64,000 nt of DNA from Macrocystis pyrifera (taxonomy: Eukaryota > Sar > Phaeophyceae > Laminariales > Laminariaceae): assembly GCA_031763025.1 (NCBI GenBank), contig JASSKH010000001.1:18825142-18889141 (forward strand). Direction: 5' to 3'. Every line of letters begins with the position of its first letter. The stretch's first letter is position 1. Positions 32,890 through 43,410 of this stretch are shown here, piece by piece. The notes beneath the pieces are model-generated. The model searched no databases. It worked only from the letters and a program-made list of their open reading frames with translations, and was not told the origin of the DNA. Both the position numbers and the translations under genes were made by a program.

Positions 32890-34660
32890 ATGTCCCGCTC
32901 AATTGAACGGCAGGGGGCCGTGTGCAGCCCCCTCCGCCTCCGAGACCTCCGCCGAAGGATCCTTACCATGGGCCGCCCTCCGGCCCGGTACAGCCCCCGA
33001 AATTCCGGGGGCAACCACCGGAAAGGGCTACAGGCAGCGTCCACTACCGCAGGACCCACCACAGCAGTGGCAGCCTCTTCTTCCGCCGGCCCACCCCCGC
33101 CTTTTTCCCCCCTCGCAGCACAGGCACTTCCTCTAGCAGTCCAGCAACTCCTGGCAGCCTACGGCTTACCGGTACCATCGGCACCAGCGGCCGACGGAGC
33201 AAAGGCACTAGCCGCGCACGGGGTCAAGTGAGGTGCGGGTACCAAGGGGGTTGCGAGATCCCAACAAGGCAATCAGGCAAATTCGGGGCAACTTACACAG
33301 CAAAGTCATGGGGCCCGTCTACACGTGGGTATCCCAGGGAGCACTATCAAATAAGGATAACGTGGTCCTGTTTCAAGACAAGCTAGCCAAGGTGCTCAGC
33401 ACGACGGACGGGGGGGTCTGGGCGTTCACGCCAGACCGCCCTTCCATCTCGGGCTTGTCGCATCATCGCCCCTCATTGGACCACATGACGCCGCTGCGCA
33501 GAGACTTTTTACAGAACGTCCTACGCGACCATTTGGGATTTGGGGACGTATGATTACCTCTTGTCTACCCAATCGGTCGAGATGCCGATACCTGGCTCTT
33601 TTGTTCACGTCGAGGCCCGCAAGGTCTCCACGACAGAGTTGTTGAAAAAATCGGCGCGAGAGGAGTTGCAGCAGTCGGGATCGAAGGAAGAAGCCGAAGC
33701 GGTACCGCACGTCGATACGGTAGATGGCAAGGAGGCGTGGAAGGCCGCCGCGCGCAGGCGGGTGGTACTATACCGGCATTCACGGCCTATCCGGTCCGTC
33801 CTCACATGTCAGAACGTTTCTGGAGATATATCACGGAGGCGCAGGGGACGGACGTCCTGGAGGGCCTTGTCCTAATATTGTTGCCGGACTCGTTCGCCAT
33901 GTCCGGCTTGCAGGGATGGTGCATGAGCGACTCCTGCGCATACACGAGGAGATCCGCCCGTTGCAGGCAGATGTCGTGAACCCCTTTGATGCATCAATGG
34001 TATCTAGAGATGAGAAGACCGAGGCATTCTATGTGGGAATGGTCGCCCTCGTGTCATGTCGCCTCTCGTTGTACCAGAACATTCCCCGCGACTCACTTGG
34101 GGAAGCTGCGGGACGTCACAGCGCCTCGCGTCCATAGTCTTGAGTCCATGACAAGTATGCGGCACCTTTTTCCGCCAGTCGCACGCAGAAATAACCGCGC
34201 TCCTCGGGGGAGTAGCTTCAACGAGCAACAGCAAGGATGTGTTTTCCGCGATGGGCCGGTACCAGAACGGCTTCGACGAGTGGAACCACAAAGCCGTAGC
34301 GTCGATCAAGAACCGGAACCTCTCCACGCTGGGTCAGCACGGGGTGCCTTTTCGGAAGGAGGGTCCCTCCCCGCCCCCGCCCCCGCTCGCAAGGGCCGCC
34401 CCGGAGACACCGGTTCAGCGGGGCCATCGGAGTTGCCACGGGCGGACGCCCCGCGCCAGCAGCGTGCCGCCTTCTTCGCATTTTGCATTCCAGCCAGTCA
34501 GCCCCCGCCACGACTGTTCGTTCAACCACGATGACTCGCTGATCCCCGCGGGCTACTTTGAGGCTTATGCCAGCAAGAAGCGTTTAAGGAACCAGAGCGA
34601 GGGAGGACGCAAGGTGTCGTGCCCCAAGCCCAGGTTGTACGCTCTCTCCGACGAATAGGT
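32890..34660 (+). pseudogene. Gag-like region of the Ty3/gypsy element
   Basis: The first 500 bases encode proline-rich sequence in one frame (PPPPPRPPPKDPYHGPP), then a charged region continues in shifting frames (for example NLHSKVMGPVYTWVSQG near 33290 and PAGYFEAYASKKRLRNQ near 34545). I see no CCHC zinc knuckle. Assignment as gag rests on its position before the protease. Confidence 0.5.
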
Positions 34661-34748
34661 CGATTTTGTAGCCGCAGTTTTCGACGAGGGCATGGGATCG
34701 GCAGGCGACCAAGGCAACGACGAGCTCGACGCCTGAAGACGCACCGCG

Positions 34749-35230
34749 ATGAAGCGCTCGCCCCCGGGCAACAAGGTGGGTACGCCAGTCCCCCTGCCAG
34801 ACGCAGACGCGGGAGTTGATGATAGGTTGACAGCGACGCAGAACGGACAGCAGTTGTGGGTCCACGGCAGGCTCTGCAACCCCCGGAGAGTGACGGGACG
34901 CATCCCGGTAGGAATATCCATCGACACGGGCGCCGGGGGAGGCAACTACATTTCGTTGGTGTTTTGGTGCTGTGTCCAGTCATGGGAGGGCAGCGTAGGA
35001 CGGTGTACGCTTAGCCGTATCGGTAGGGGTTTCCTGCAGGCTGCGCCTCCTGAAGAGAGCAAGGGCCCCGGCATGGAGATCATGGGATTGACGGTGTTGT
35101 CTATCGTGCTGCCCCCCGAAGATAAGATCTGGAACGTCTCGGTAAGGATTGTGCGGAACTTGCCGTACGCTTTATTACTGGGTCCAGCTTGTTCAGGTCG
35201 CACCGCAGCGTCATTTCACTCGGGGAAAGC
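34749..35230 (+). pseudogene. Retroviral-type aspartic protease of the Ty3/gypsy element
   Basis: The frame reads ISIDTGAGGGNYISL, with the catalytic DTG at 34923-34931, and some 80 residues later NLPYALLLGPA, the usual hydrophobic LLG motif. The domain itself has few breaks, but it is not continuous with the RT downstream. Confidence 0.7.
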
Positions 35231-35949
35231 AAGGATATCCAGTCGTCGCCTGGGGCCTCGTGGGTGCCGTTCCGGCAGCGAAGGGTGGCCACGGAGCATT
35301 CCTGGGGCCGGTACTGTGCAATACAACCCGCTGACGATTTACTCACACCCACCTCAGCCCCTCCGTTAGTCTCATCGCTGCCGGCGTGTTCCGTGAGCCA
35401 GGCAGCATGGGAGGACGACGGGACGTTGCAATGGGAGTTGTGACCATCACATCTGGTGGAAGTTGCGGGATTGGAGGGAATACCGGTCGAGGGGTACGTA
35501 AGGGGCCCCCAGCCCAGCGAACGACAGCTGGTCGCGATCCAGCCGGCGGTATAGTATGACACGGACAGAGGAGCGGTGGTAGGGATGACGAGCGGGGTAC
35601 GTGTGGGAGCAGGGCACCCTGTTGTACTGTATGGTGGTTAACATGGCTAGTGCGGTCGTGGCAGTGGGGGGGCGGCCACCCAATTGCAAAGGTCATCGCG
35701 CTCAACGTCAGAGATCAAGATCGGTTCCGCGCACTGTTTGTATACCTCCCCCCCATGACCCACTCCCGAAGCCGTCCAACAATACCTCGCCTCTCCCCGA
35801 CCCGAACGACGACGAGACACCGGGGCGCGACCTGGTGCTTGCCGATGCAAACAACGGTTGGATTAGCGTGGGTCAGAAGAACCAGATGATGAGTGCGCTG
35901 AGGCCCCGCAGCGTTGCAGGGTCGTTCCTGGAGGATACGCCGAGAGTCC

Positions 35950-36720
35950 GGGCTTGTACGGTAAGAGAGTAGCAAATTTCCGTACTGACGAGGAGTGCGC
36001 ACCGATCGCAGCAAAACAGCAGCGCTCCTCACCAGACCAGGCTGATGGCATTCAGGGAGAGGTCAAGAACCTAGCGGAGGCGGGGATTATTTCCCAAATC
36101 CACATCCTCGTGGGCCGCTCGATGTGTGACTGTTCGTAAAAACGATGGCACCTTGAGGCTGTGTCAGGACTACCGCCCCCTTAATAGCTGCATGAAGACT
36201 GATAATAACGGCTTGGGCGATATTCAGGCCATTTTTCAGCGGCTGGCCGGTAGTGGGTGATTCACTTCGATTGACTTGGCGTCGAGGTTCTTTCAGCTCC
36301 CGATCGCGGAGCCGGATCGCCACAAAACAACGTTCCAGGACGCGTTCGGGAAGCTGTGGGGGTATGAGTGGTGCGAGTTCCGCATAGAGTTACTGCCGCC
36401 GGTCTCCGCTAGAATGGTCGCCGACCTGTAGGGAGACGTCAAGGGAGACGGAGTAGAGAAACTATCTCGACGATATTCTGAACTGTAGCGCATATTTCGA
36501 TCGACACGTTACCTTCCTAGAAGCGGTACTCACCCGCTTGCAAGGGGCGGGACTTACGGTGAGTTTGGCGTTTGTGGGCATGGTAGTGGACCGACACGGC
36601 GTGAGAGCGGCGGAGTCCAAGATTGCAACGGTAGTGGAGCTTTCCCTTCCCACCACGGTTGAAGAATTCCGCGCATTCCTTCGCATGGCCGGGTACTTGA
36701 AGCAGGTTGTCGAAGGATAC
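35950..36720 (+). pseudogene. Reverse transcriptase of the Ty3/gypsy element, broken
   Basis: Motifs visible in order are NDGTLRLCQDYRPLNS (36141 on), FTSIDLASRFFQLPI (36259 on, just after an in-frame stop) and FGKLWGYEWCEFRIELLP. The expected YxDD box near 36470 is lost in a frameshifted patch. The thumb and connection follow as HGVRAAESKIATV and FRAFLRMAGYLKQVVEGYG in the open frame from 36538. Region 35230-35950 between protease and RT is too damaged to assign. Confidence 0.8.
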
Positions 36721-36759
36721 GGTCTTTTAGCGGCGCCACTAATCGAACTACTGCACAAC

Positions 36760-37125
36760 AAGGCCTTTGCCTACAAACGATCCCGGCGTTCCCTGATCCG
36801 GTCGTTGGGACTGTACCAACACGCTGTTCTGCCTCTCAAGTCCACCTTAACGTCGTTCTCCATCCTAGCCTTCTCCATTTGGAACAGGCCGTTTGTGCTG
36901 CCCACGGATACCAGTGCCAAGGGGGCCGGTGCCACCCTAACGCAGACGAACGAGGGGGCGGAGCGACCCCTCGCTTTCACAAGTCACCGGTGGCTGGCGA
37001 CTGATTCACAGAGGGGTGCCACAGAACGGGAGTGCATGGCGGTAGTGTGGGTAGGGGCACACGTTCGTCCGCATTTAGCGAGTAGACCGTTCACGCTCGT
37101 TACTGACTGCTCCGGGCTCACATGA
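36760..37125 (+). pseudogene. RNase H domain of the Ty3/gypsy element
   Basis: The frame shows PTDTSAKGAGATLTQ, PLAFTSHRW, RGATERECMAVVW and PFTLVTDCSGL, matching the four RNase H blocks of Ty3/gypsy polyproteins, with the two catalytic acidic positions (TDTS and TERE) still present. It stops at TGA 37123-37125. Confidence 0.8.
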
Positions 37126-38150
37126 CTGTTACGTAGCCGCAACCTCAATCACAAGCGGTACCGCTGGTCGCCGCGCCTGGCCGAAAATGACATGACGATA
37201 TGATGGAGGACAGGCTCGTCTCACCAGCCTCCGGAAGCATTGTCTCGTCTGCGCAGACCAGGTCTCGCTTGCGGATCCCATCGATGATTCATTCCCAGAC
37301 GACACGACATCCGGCGAACCCGATTCTTACGTCGGGCCGCAAGGGCCGGTGTTGAGCGGTTTCTCTTTGAGAGAAGTAGACGTGTTGAAGGAAGGGGTGA
37401 TAGACGGAGGAATGCCCGAGAAGAGAGTCATGAAGACGCCGCACGCCACCGAACGATGCTCGAAGAAATACGCACGCCGAGACCACGCGCGACCTCTGCG
37501 CCCTCAATGCTTGGAGCTGTTGTTGACAGCGTCCCTCAGACTCACCTGGGCGCCGTCTCCCTACAGACATCAGGGGAAGAGGGCCTGACTGACAGACAGC
37601 TGGGCACGCTCGCGTTTCAGCACGGGCTTACCACGGTAGAGGTAGACACGAAGGTGGTGGCGCTTCGGCGATCGACGCGTGCGTCCGCCATGTCCGTGCG
37701 GCTTCGTCCGCTCCCCTACGACGTGGCGCGAACGGTGCGGGCACCTCGGGTGGCCACGGTGCCTCTTTTGCGCACGGCGTCGGCGCGTTCGCCGTCGGCA
37801 GGGGTGGCAGAGCAGCGTCCAAGCGGAGGCGGCAGTACAGAGAAACACATCTAGTCAGCGGTGGCGACAACGAGTAGTGGGATGACCACGGCTTCACCCG
37901 GGGGTAGCTTGGGTGGACCGCCCACGAGGGGCGAAGGGTTGCCGCATAGAAAGCACCGCCTCAATGAGCCGTGGTAAAGCAGGCTATGGACGCGTTGCGA
38001 GACGTGTCGGGTTTGACGAGACGGCAGAAGGTCGACCCGCTCCTCGGTAAGGTTAGAGAAAGGGGCGAGCTACAGACGAGGCGGGGAGAGAGGATAGTCG
38101 AGAAGGAGGTAACGAGATACCTCCCCGACGACCAGGACCTAGCATAGTAC
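37126..38150 (+). other. Linker between RNase H and integrase, degraded
   Basis: This part of the element has no recognised domain. One open frame (37456-37854) contains many Arg and Ala residues and probably represents a tether between RNase H and integrase. Confidence 0.4.
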
Positions 38151-39065
38151 GAGATAGACCAGAGCGGTATCCTAACAAGGCGCACGTCGGTCCTAGCCGT
38201 TCCAGGCGTTTTTGTAGCAGACGTGCCTGCGTTAATACACGGGCAGCACGGACACCCAGGGGTCCGCAGGACGCTTTCACTACTGCGCAACGGCTTCCAT
38301 TGGCCGAGGATATGTAGATACGCGAGGGAGTACGTCTTGTCGTGCGGGTGCCAGCGTTGGAAACGAACGCGTAGCCAGCGTATAGCTATGCTGCCTGCCA
38401 GGTACCTCGAGCCATGGAAGTTCAGGATGTGGACTTGCTGAGGATCTCCAATACGTCCGGCACAGGTAACTAGTACTTGTAGACAAGACATTTCGGCTCT
38501 GTTCGCACACCCTCTCCCTCGAAGGAGGCCCAAGGGATCGCACGCCTTCTCCTGGACCTGTGTGTAACGTTTGGAGTGCCCTCGTTCATCCGTGCTGACG
38601 GAGGAGGCGGGTTCACATCCACTGTAATGGAGCATCTCTGCCGTTGACTACAGGTGCAGATCGATTTCGGCCCTGCGGATCACTCACGGGGTCAGGGTAG
38701 TTGCAGAACGAGCAGGGACGTGGATAATCGATGTGCTGCCCAGGCTGTGTAAGGCATGGCCCACCCTCTGGGACGAGTATGTAGCTCTGGAATGCTGCAT
38801 CAAACGCACGATGCTAGACCCGTCTCTTCCTTCGGCAATGACTCCCTTCCAGTTCTTGTTCGGCCGCAGCCCGCGTGCGTCCCATGACATGTTAGTGCCT
38901 GAGATGGATGACACGGAGACCACGGGAGGATTCGACAAATTTAACGAAGAGCACCGTCACGGGAGGTCCGGCAGGCACTCGAGAGGATACACGAGGGCAA
39001 GAAGAAGGCGCGACAGCGTCGCAACGGATCGATTCAGCGACCGTCGGCGGGCACTCGAGTCGTGA
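38150..39065 (+). pseudogene. Integrase of the Ty3/gypsy element, broken
   Basis: The zinc-binding part reads HGQHGHPGVRRTLSLLRNGF and then CGCQRWK, a modified HHCC finger. The catalytic core is frameshifted; VTFGVPSFIRADGGGGF near 38570 corresponds to the second Asp block. Further on, TPFQFLFGRSPRASHDML at 38840-38897 is the usual end of the core. Enzymatic activity is excluded by the breaks. Confidence 0.75.
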
Positions 39066-39720
39066 CGGGCGACAGCTCGCTCAACCGGCAGCGTATTGAG
39101 CCTAAAGTGGTCAATGAGAAGTGGACTGATCCGTGGGAGGTGGTAGAGGTAGTGATTAAGGGCCTGAGCGTCGTCATCGAGATAGAGGGCAGACCAATGC
39201 ACTCCAGGACGTCATTGCTGCATCGTTGAAGCCATTCTACACGAAGCCGTCCGATCTCCGGCTTCCCATGAAGCATGATTTCGCGCAGATGGCTTGGGGA
39301 GCGGACCTGGGGCTCGGAGGGCACTCGACTACAGGAGCACCGATGCATACGCTGCTGGACAAGAGGCGGGTGATCTGCGGGACCGGAGTCGCGAGATGGG
39401 AGTACCGAGGCTGGTACCTCGACGGGGTGGCGTCGAACTGGGTCTCGGAGGCGGAGTCACTGGACAGCTTCACTTCGCTGAAGTTGGACACGTTCGATGC
39501 ACTGTGGAACTTGAAAGATCCGAGCAGCTAGCGGAGCCACCCCGCAGCCCGAGACGAGGGGGCGATGAGATGCCCTGCCCTGAGGAGAAAGGGGGCGTTG
39601 GGAAGGTTCCCGGTCGGCACGAAATCATCACGCTATGCGAGGGTGGAAAGGGGCACGCGAAGCGGCCCGGGCAGGTTTATAACTCGCCGTACCGGCGCGT
39701 CCGCTTCGCCGACAACGATT
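39060..39720 (+). pseudogene. Integrase C-terminal tail of the Ty3/gypsy element
   Basis: After EKWTDPWEVVEVV, which resembles a GPY/F-like module, the frame reads LKPFYTKPSDLRLPM (39229 on), DFAQMAWGADLGLG, WEYRGWYLDG and SFTSLKLDTFDALW to about 39513. From memory the same run of motifs ends pol in oomycete and brown-algal Ty3/gypsy elements. The last 200 bases are basic and end at TGA about 39721. Confidence 0.65.
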
Positions 39721-39721
39721 G

Positions 39722-40750
39722 AAAAGGGCTGACGGCATCATAAATGAAGAGGTTTGGGAGGTGAAGGGGAGGGCGTGACCGCGGGCGCACCGCCTCGCGC
39801 ATTACCCCTCCTTCTATCCCTCTCCCCCTGTCTCTCTCTTTCTCTCTCTCTCACTATCCCACCCCCTCGCCGTAACTCGGGCACGTTCCTGGGTGTATGG
39901 ACCCGCGATGTTGTGTCTGCGCCCGCTCCCGCGTCTGCTTTCGCACGTGCGCCCGCATCTGTGCCTTTCGCACCCTCTCTCCGTCGTTCACGCCACCGCT
40001 CGAAAAACCGACCGACGATCGACCAGCTCATCCGGGGTCCACGTTCAGGTACAGTCGCTTGAAACACCGGCGCATCTTGCTGGGCGGTGTCGGCTCCGGG
40101 GCTTCGGGGGGGTTGATGGTCGAGGTGCGACTTGGGATTTGATCCGGGGTAGCGATTCTAGAAGCGCTTGTTCTAAGCTGGGGAGGATAAGCGGGATGCC
40201 GCTGGGGGAGTTGTTCTAGGCCATCGGCACTTGGGAAAACTAACCCTCTTAGCTCGGCAACGGCACTCCAAATTTTGTAGTGCCAGGCGATTGATATGTT
40301 AATGTCATGCAAAAACGACCCTGTCGTCGCGCATTGCCGTCGCGATCGGTGTATCCATGGCGGGAGTAGGGGGAAATAGGAGACTATTGTCTGAAGGAAC
40401 GGGTTCCTTGCGATCCCTGACATTCTGTTTTCGCCTAGTTTTAACCTTGGAGGCGAGACGAATATGAACTTTCCTATCGACAACAGTGTTAGTTGGTACA
40501 GGTATAGTACGTCGTGAAAACTGCAGAGAGCTTAGGAGTCAACCGAACATCCAGGAACGCAGTTAGAGGGGGCGTAACCGTTTACGCCGCGTTAAGAGCG
40601 CAAGGCAACCCATGTAGTGTGCGTATTGGGGGAGGCCTTTCTAGTCGGAAACATATTGGCCGGGTTTCTACCCTCAGTTTGGTTGGCATAGAATACCTCG
40701 GGTCCACCGTCTAGGATCTCGCGTGGCTTGCCTTTTCTGGCTAAACCAGC
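39722..40750. other. Gene-free stretch after the Ty3/gypsy element
   Basis: A pyrimidine-rich run of tctctc units lies at 39825-39860. I found neither a 3' LTR matching the region before 32890 nor any gene. Confidence 0.35.
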
Positions 40751-40754
40751 TGGG

Positions 40755-41235
40755 TAGGATGTTACCGTGAAAATCCAATGACCCGAGGGGTTGCCAGACG
40801 TGGACACGGCATGTAGGTGACGGAGATGATGCAAATTGAACCCGAAGACTGTGGGGATGTGAGCTGACGGTCACAACCCTTCTTCACCCTTTAAGCATTT
40901 TTATAGATCGTCCTGTTGCCGGCAGTGTTCCCCTACACCAGAAGAGTACCGACTGAAACAAGGTTCAGGCGTACGTTCCGCAGACAAAGTGGAACAATAG
41001 GAACGCACGTGGCACTCTTGGTACCGAACTGAAAAGGCTTGAGCGTGTGAACGTGAACCAGACCACCTATGGCCCTGTTCGTTCTGAGAAGGAATTAATA
41101 CATGCATGATGTTTTAGAGCGTGGTGAGTATATCTGAGCGGCCTTTCGAGGAACATAAACTATATCGGCCGGAGAGCCCGGTGAGACTACGCAATCATGC
41201 ATGACACGCGCACGACTCGAGTCTATGACAACAAC
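40755..41235 (+). repeat. Direct repeat R11, right copy
   Basis: This is the partner of 29385-29835 with the same order of words and moderate divergence, including ggttcaggcgtacgttccgc identical in both. See the left copy for the question of whether these are LTRs. Confidence 0.65.
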
Positions 41236-41353
41236 ACCGTTTTAGAAGTGCGTAACTTATTTCGGCATGAACACCAATTAGCAATTCCGTAAATCCTTTC
41301 GGTCTTCATTCCGTCAATTTTTCAGTACGGTTAAGGTCTCAGTTAACCCCTTC

Positions 41354-41428
41354 AGGGCTGCAGTCCCGTTTTGGAGACACAGTACTTGGAATTTGAATGG
41401 TTTGTCCCCAAAATGAGACTGCAGTCCT
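41354..41428. mobile_element. MITE family M2, copy 1
   Basis: The left end agggctgcagtcccgttttg and the right end, which reads aggactgcagtctcattttg on the other strand, are inverted repeats matching at about 22 of 26 positions. The whole element is only 75 bp. A related copy lies near 49277. Confidence 0.6.
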
Positions 41429-41589
41429 AAACGTGCGGTTACATTGAGTGCGGGACCCCAAGAGAAACAAGTGCGATGAGAATCTTAAGACACAAATTCA
41501 TCCCACTAAAGTGCGGCAGCCGCACGCAAGTGGAATAAGTGCGGTAGGGAAGCGGCTGCCGCACTCAGATGGAACCGGCCCCATTTTAC

Positions 41590-42345
41590 CTGGTACCGGT
41601 ACCGGTGGGGGAGGGGGCTTTCTGCCTAACAGACTGACGTCTGGGTATAGCCATCATCGTCATGATGCACTCCCTTTTTTAGGACCCACGTTACTAGCAT
41701 GCGGCCACCCGGGCGGGTCTGTATGCACCAGTGAGTTCCTGCCTTTCGCCCTATATATCTCCCCCGCCCCTTTTGGTCCCTTGGTGTCCGCTTTAATCCA
41801 TTGTTGTCTTTATTGTTTCCTCTTTTTGTTCCTGTTTGCCCCTCTTTGTGTCTCTGGATCTTCCCTTTGACTTTTGGCTATCTACTTTTTCTTTTTGCTT
41901 TCCTTCGTCGTCTTCCCCATCTTTTGTTGTCTATTAGTTATAGTTTGCTCCCCTGGTGTTCTTGGTACCGGAGTAAGTTCGCTTGCTTTTGGTCCGATCT
42001 CTGTTCAACATTCTTCGCCTAGCTAGCGAGCCCACAATCTGCGAAAGTCTGCGCATTCTCGTGTGTATTTCCTTTCTTTATCTCTCTCTTTTTTTTTTTC
42101 GTCTCTGTTCCCTTTTCGAGTTTTGATTTGTTTCGACTTAAATGTCGACTTTTCGACGTGAAGTTGTGTTTTCATTCTATCTATTTCGTCTAGATATTAT
42201 GCGGTCTTCTCGGTTTCTGTGGCGACTTGTACAGCGTACCGCATGTACCTCATACGTAAGTGCCCGGACCTCACTTTATTGTTTTGGGTCTGAGGTGCAG
42301 ATGTACTTCAGTATCATGTGTATTATTTACGGTGGCTCATAATAA
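41590..42345 (+). repeat. Interspersed repeat R3, inverted copy
   Basis: This is the pyrimidine-rich strand of the family, matching the reverse complement of 15085-15860: tgggtatagccatcatcgtc near the start, gcgaaagtctgcgcattctc, cggtttctgtggcgacttgt, and tctgaggtgcagatgtactt near the end. From 42345 to 42995 nothing further was recognised. Confidence 0.7.
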
Positions 42346-42994
42346 ATAATCCTACAGCTCTTTGTCCATCTCGGAGTATATATTTGGGGCCCATAATATT
42401 TCCTCTTTATATTACAGAACGTATTTGCATTTAAAGCATTGTTCGATCACACTGGCACACAGAGGGACATCTAAACCATGTGGGTAGGTTCGATGGAAAG
42501 CTAAAGACATTAGCCTTTCAACGATCTTACGTGTAGCCGCAATTATACGGTTTTAGTTGAGGGAGAGACGGGCAAAAATGGCTCCTCAAAAAACATACGT
42601 GGTACCGTTTTTCAAAGAAAGGCGGATAAGCCCCCAACCCACATTATGCTAGGAAAGATACGTATTTGGGATCACCGGGAAGCTCACGATTTGCGCCGTG
42701 CAACCGTACTTCTAGTTTTGCGAGAATCCCGGTCGTTCCGTAGACACGAGCGTTCCAAGTATGGAGGCTAACACCTATGCCAATGGGAACTCGAAGTATC
42801 AATCAAACGTTTTGAATTCCAAAGATGCCCGCCAAAACAAATTCGAACAGGCTTCCTATGGGCACGTTTAGAAAAAAAAAAAGTTCCCAACTTTTGGAAA
42901 ATCCCGAAAAAAGCAAATCTAGGGCCGATGTTGGGCCAAGATCGGCTTGAGAAAAACTCAGGCCGATCTTTTGTTCGAAGCGGCGAGATTCCGA

Positions 42995-43410
42995 GTCCTC
43001 GACAGACATCGATCGACAAAAACCAACGATTGATTGTGTCATGAATTTTGAACGGGGTGCGCTCGTTAGGGGCTCCGACCCACCCTTGGGTCACCGTCTT
43101 CACACAATGGACAGTGACGTGTGGCAGGCGCTGGTCAGGCGTACGATAAAAAAACAAATAGCCGCTGGTGTGTACAAAACACAACACAAAATTTCTCTCG
43201 AGCCGCCTCGAATGGCAAAAAACAAGCTTTTTTTCAGGTTTGGGAGGATACCGCGGACACCGCCAGCATGCTCTCGTCCCCTACAGAATTTATCCACTTT
43301 CTATATTCAAGGCCGTCATCTATACTCGTTGGCCTTGCCCGACACCAAGCGCGTTGGCCGTGGCTGAGTCTATATCGAGATCGAGCATCTATCGTGGGAC
43401 GAGCTGATTT
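42995..43410 (+). repeat. Interspersed repeat R2, copy 3
   Basis: It shares gacatcgatcgacaaaaacc, gggctccgaccc, gacgtgtggcaggcg and cgttggccttgcccg with the doublet at 1885-2520, in the same orientation relative to the R5 block that follows. Confidence 0.6.

Larger units (their letters stand above)
32890..39720 (+). mobile_element. Decayed Ty3/gypsy LTR retrotransposon internal region
   Basis: Recognisable pieces occur on the plus strand in the Ty3/gypsy order: proline-rich gag-like part, aspartic protease, reverse transcriptase, RNase H, integrase zinc finger and core, and a long C-terminal tail. The order with integrase last separates it from Copia. Many stops and frameshifts break the frame and the RT active-site motif is destroyed, so it is inactive. 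I could not identify LTRs, a primer-binding site or a polypurine tract next to the coding part. The C-terminal tail recalls elements known in oomycetes and brown algae. Confidence 0.85.
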
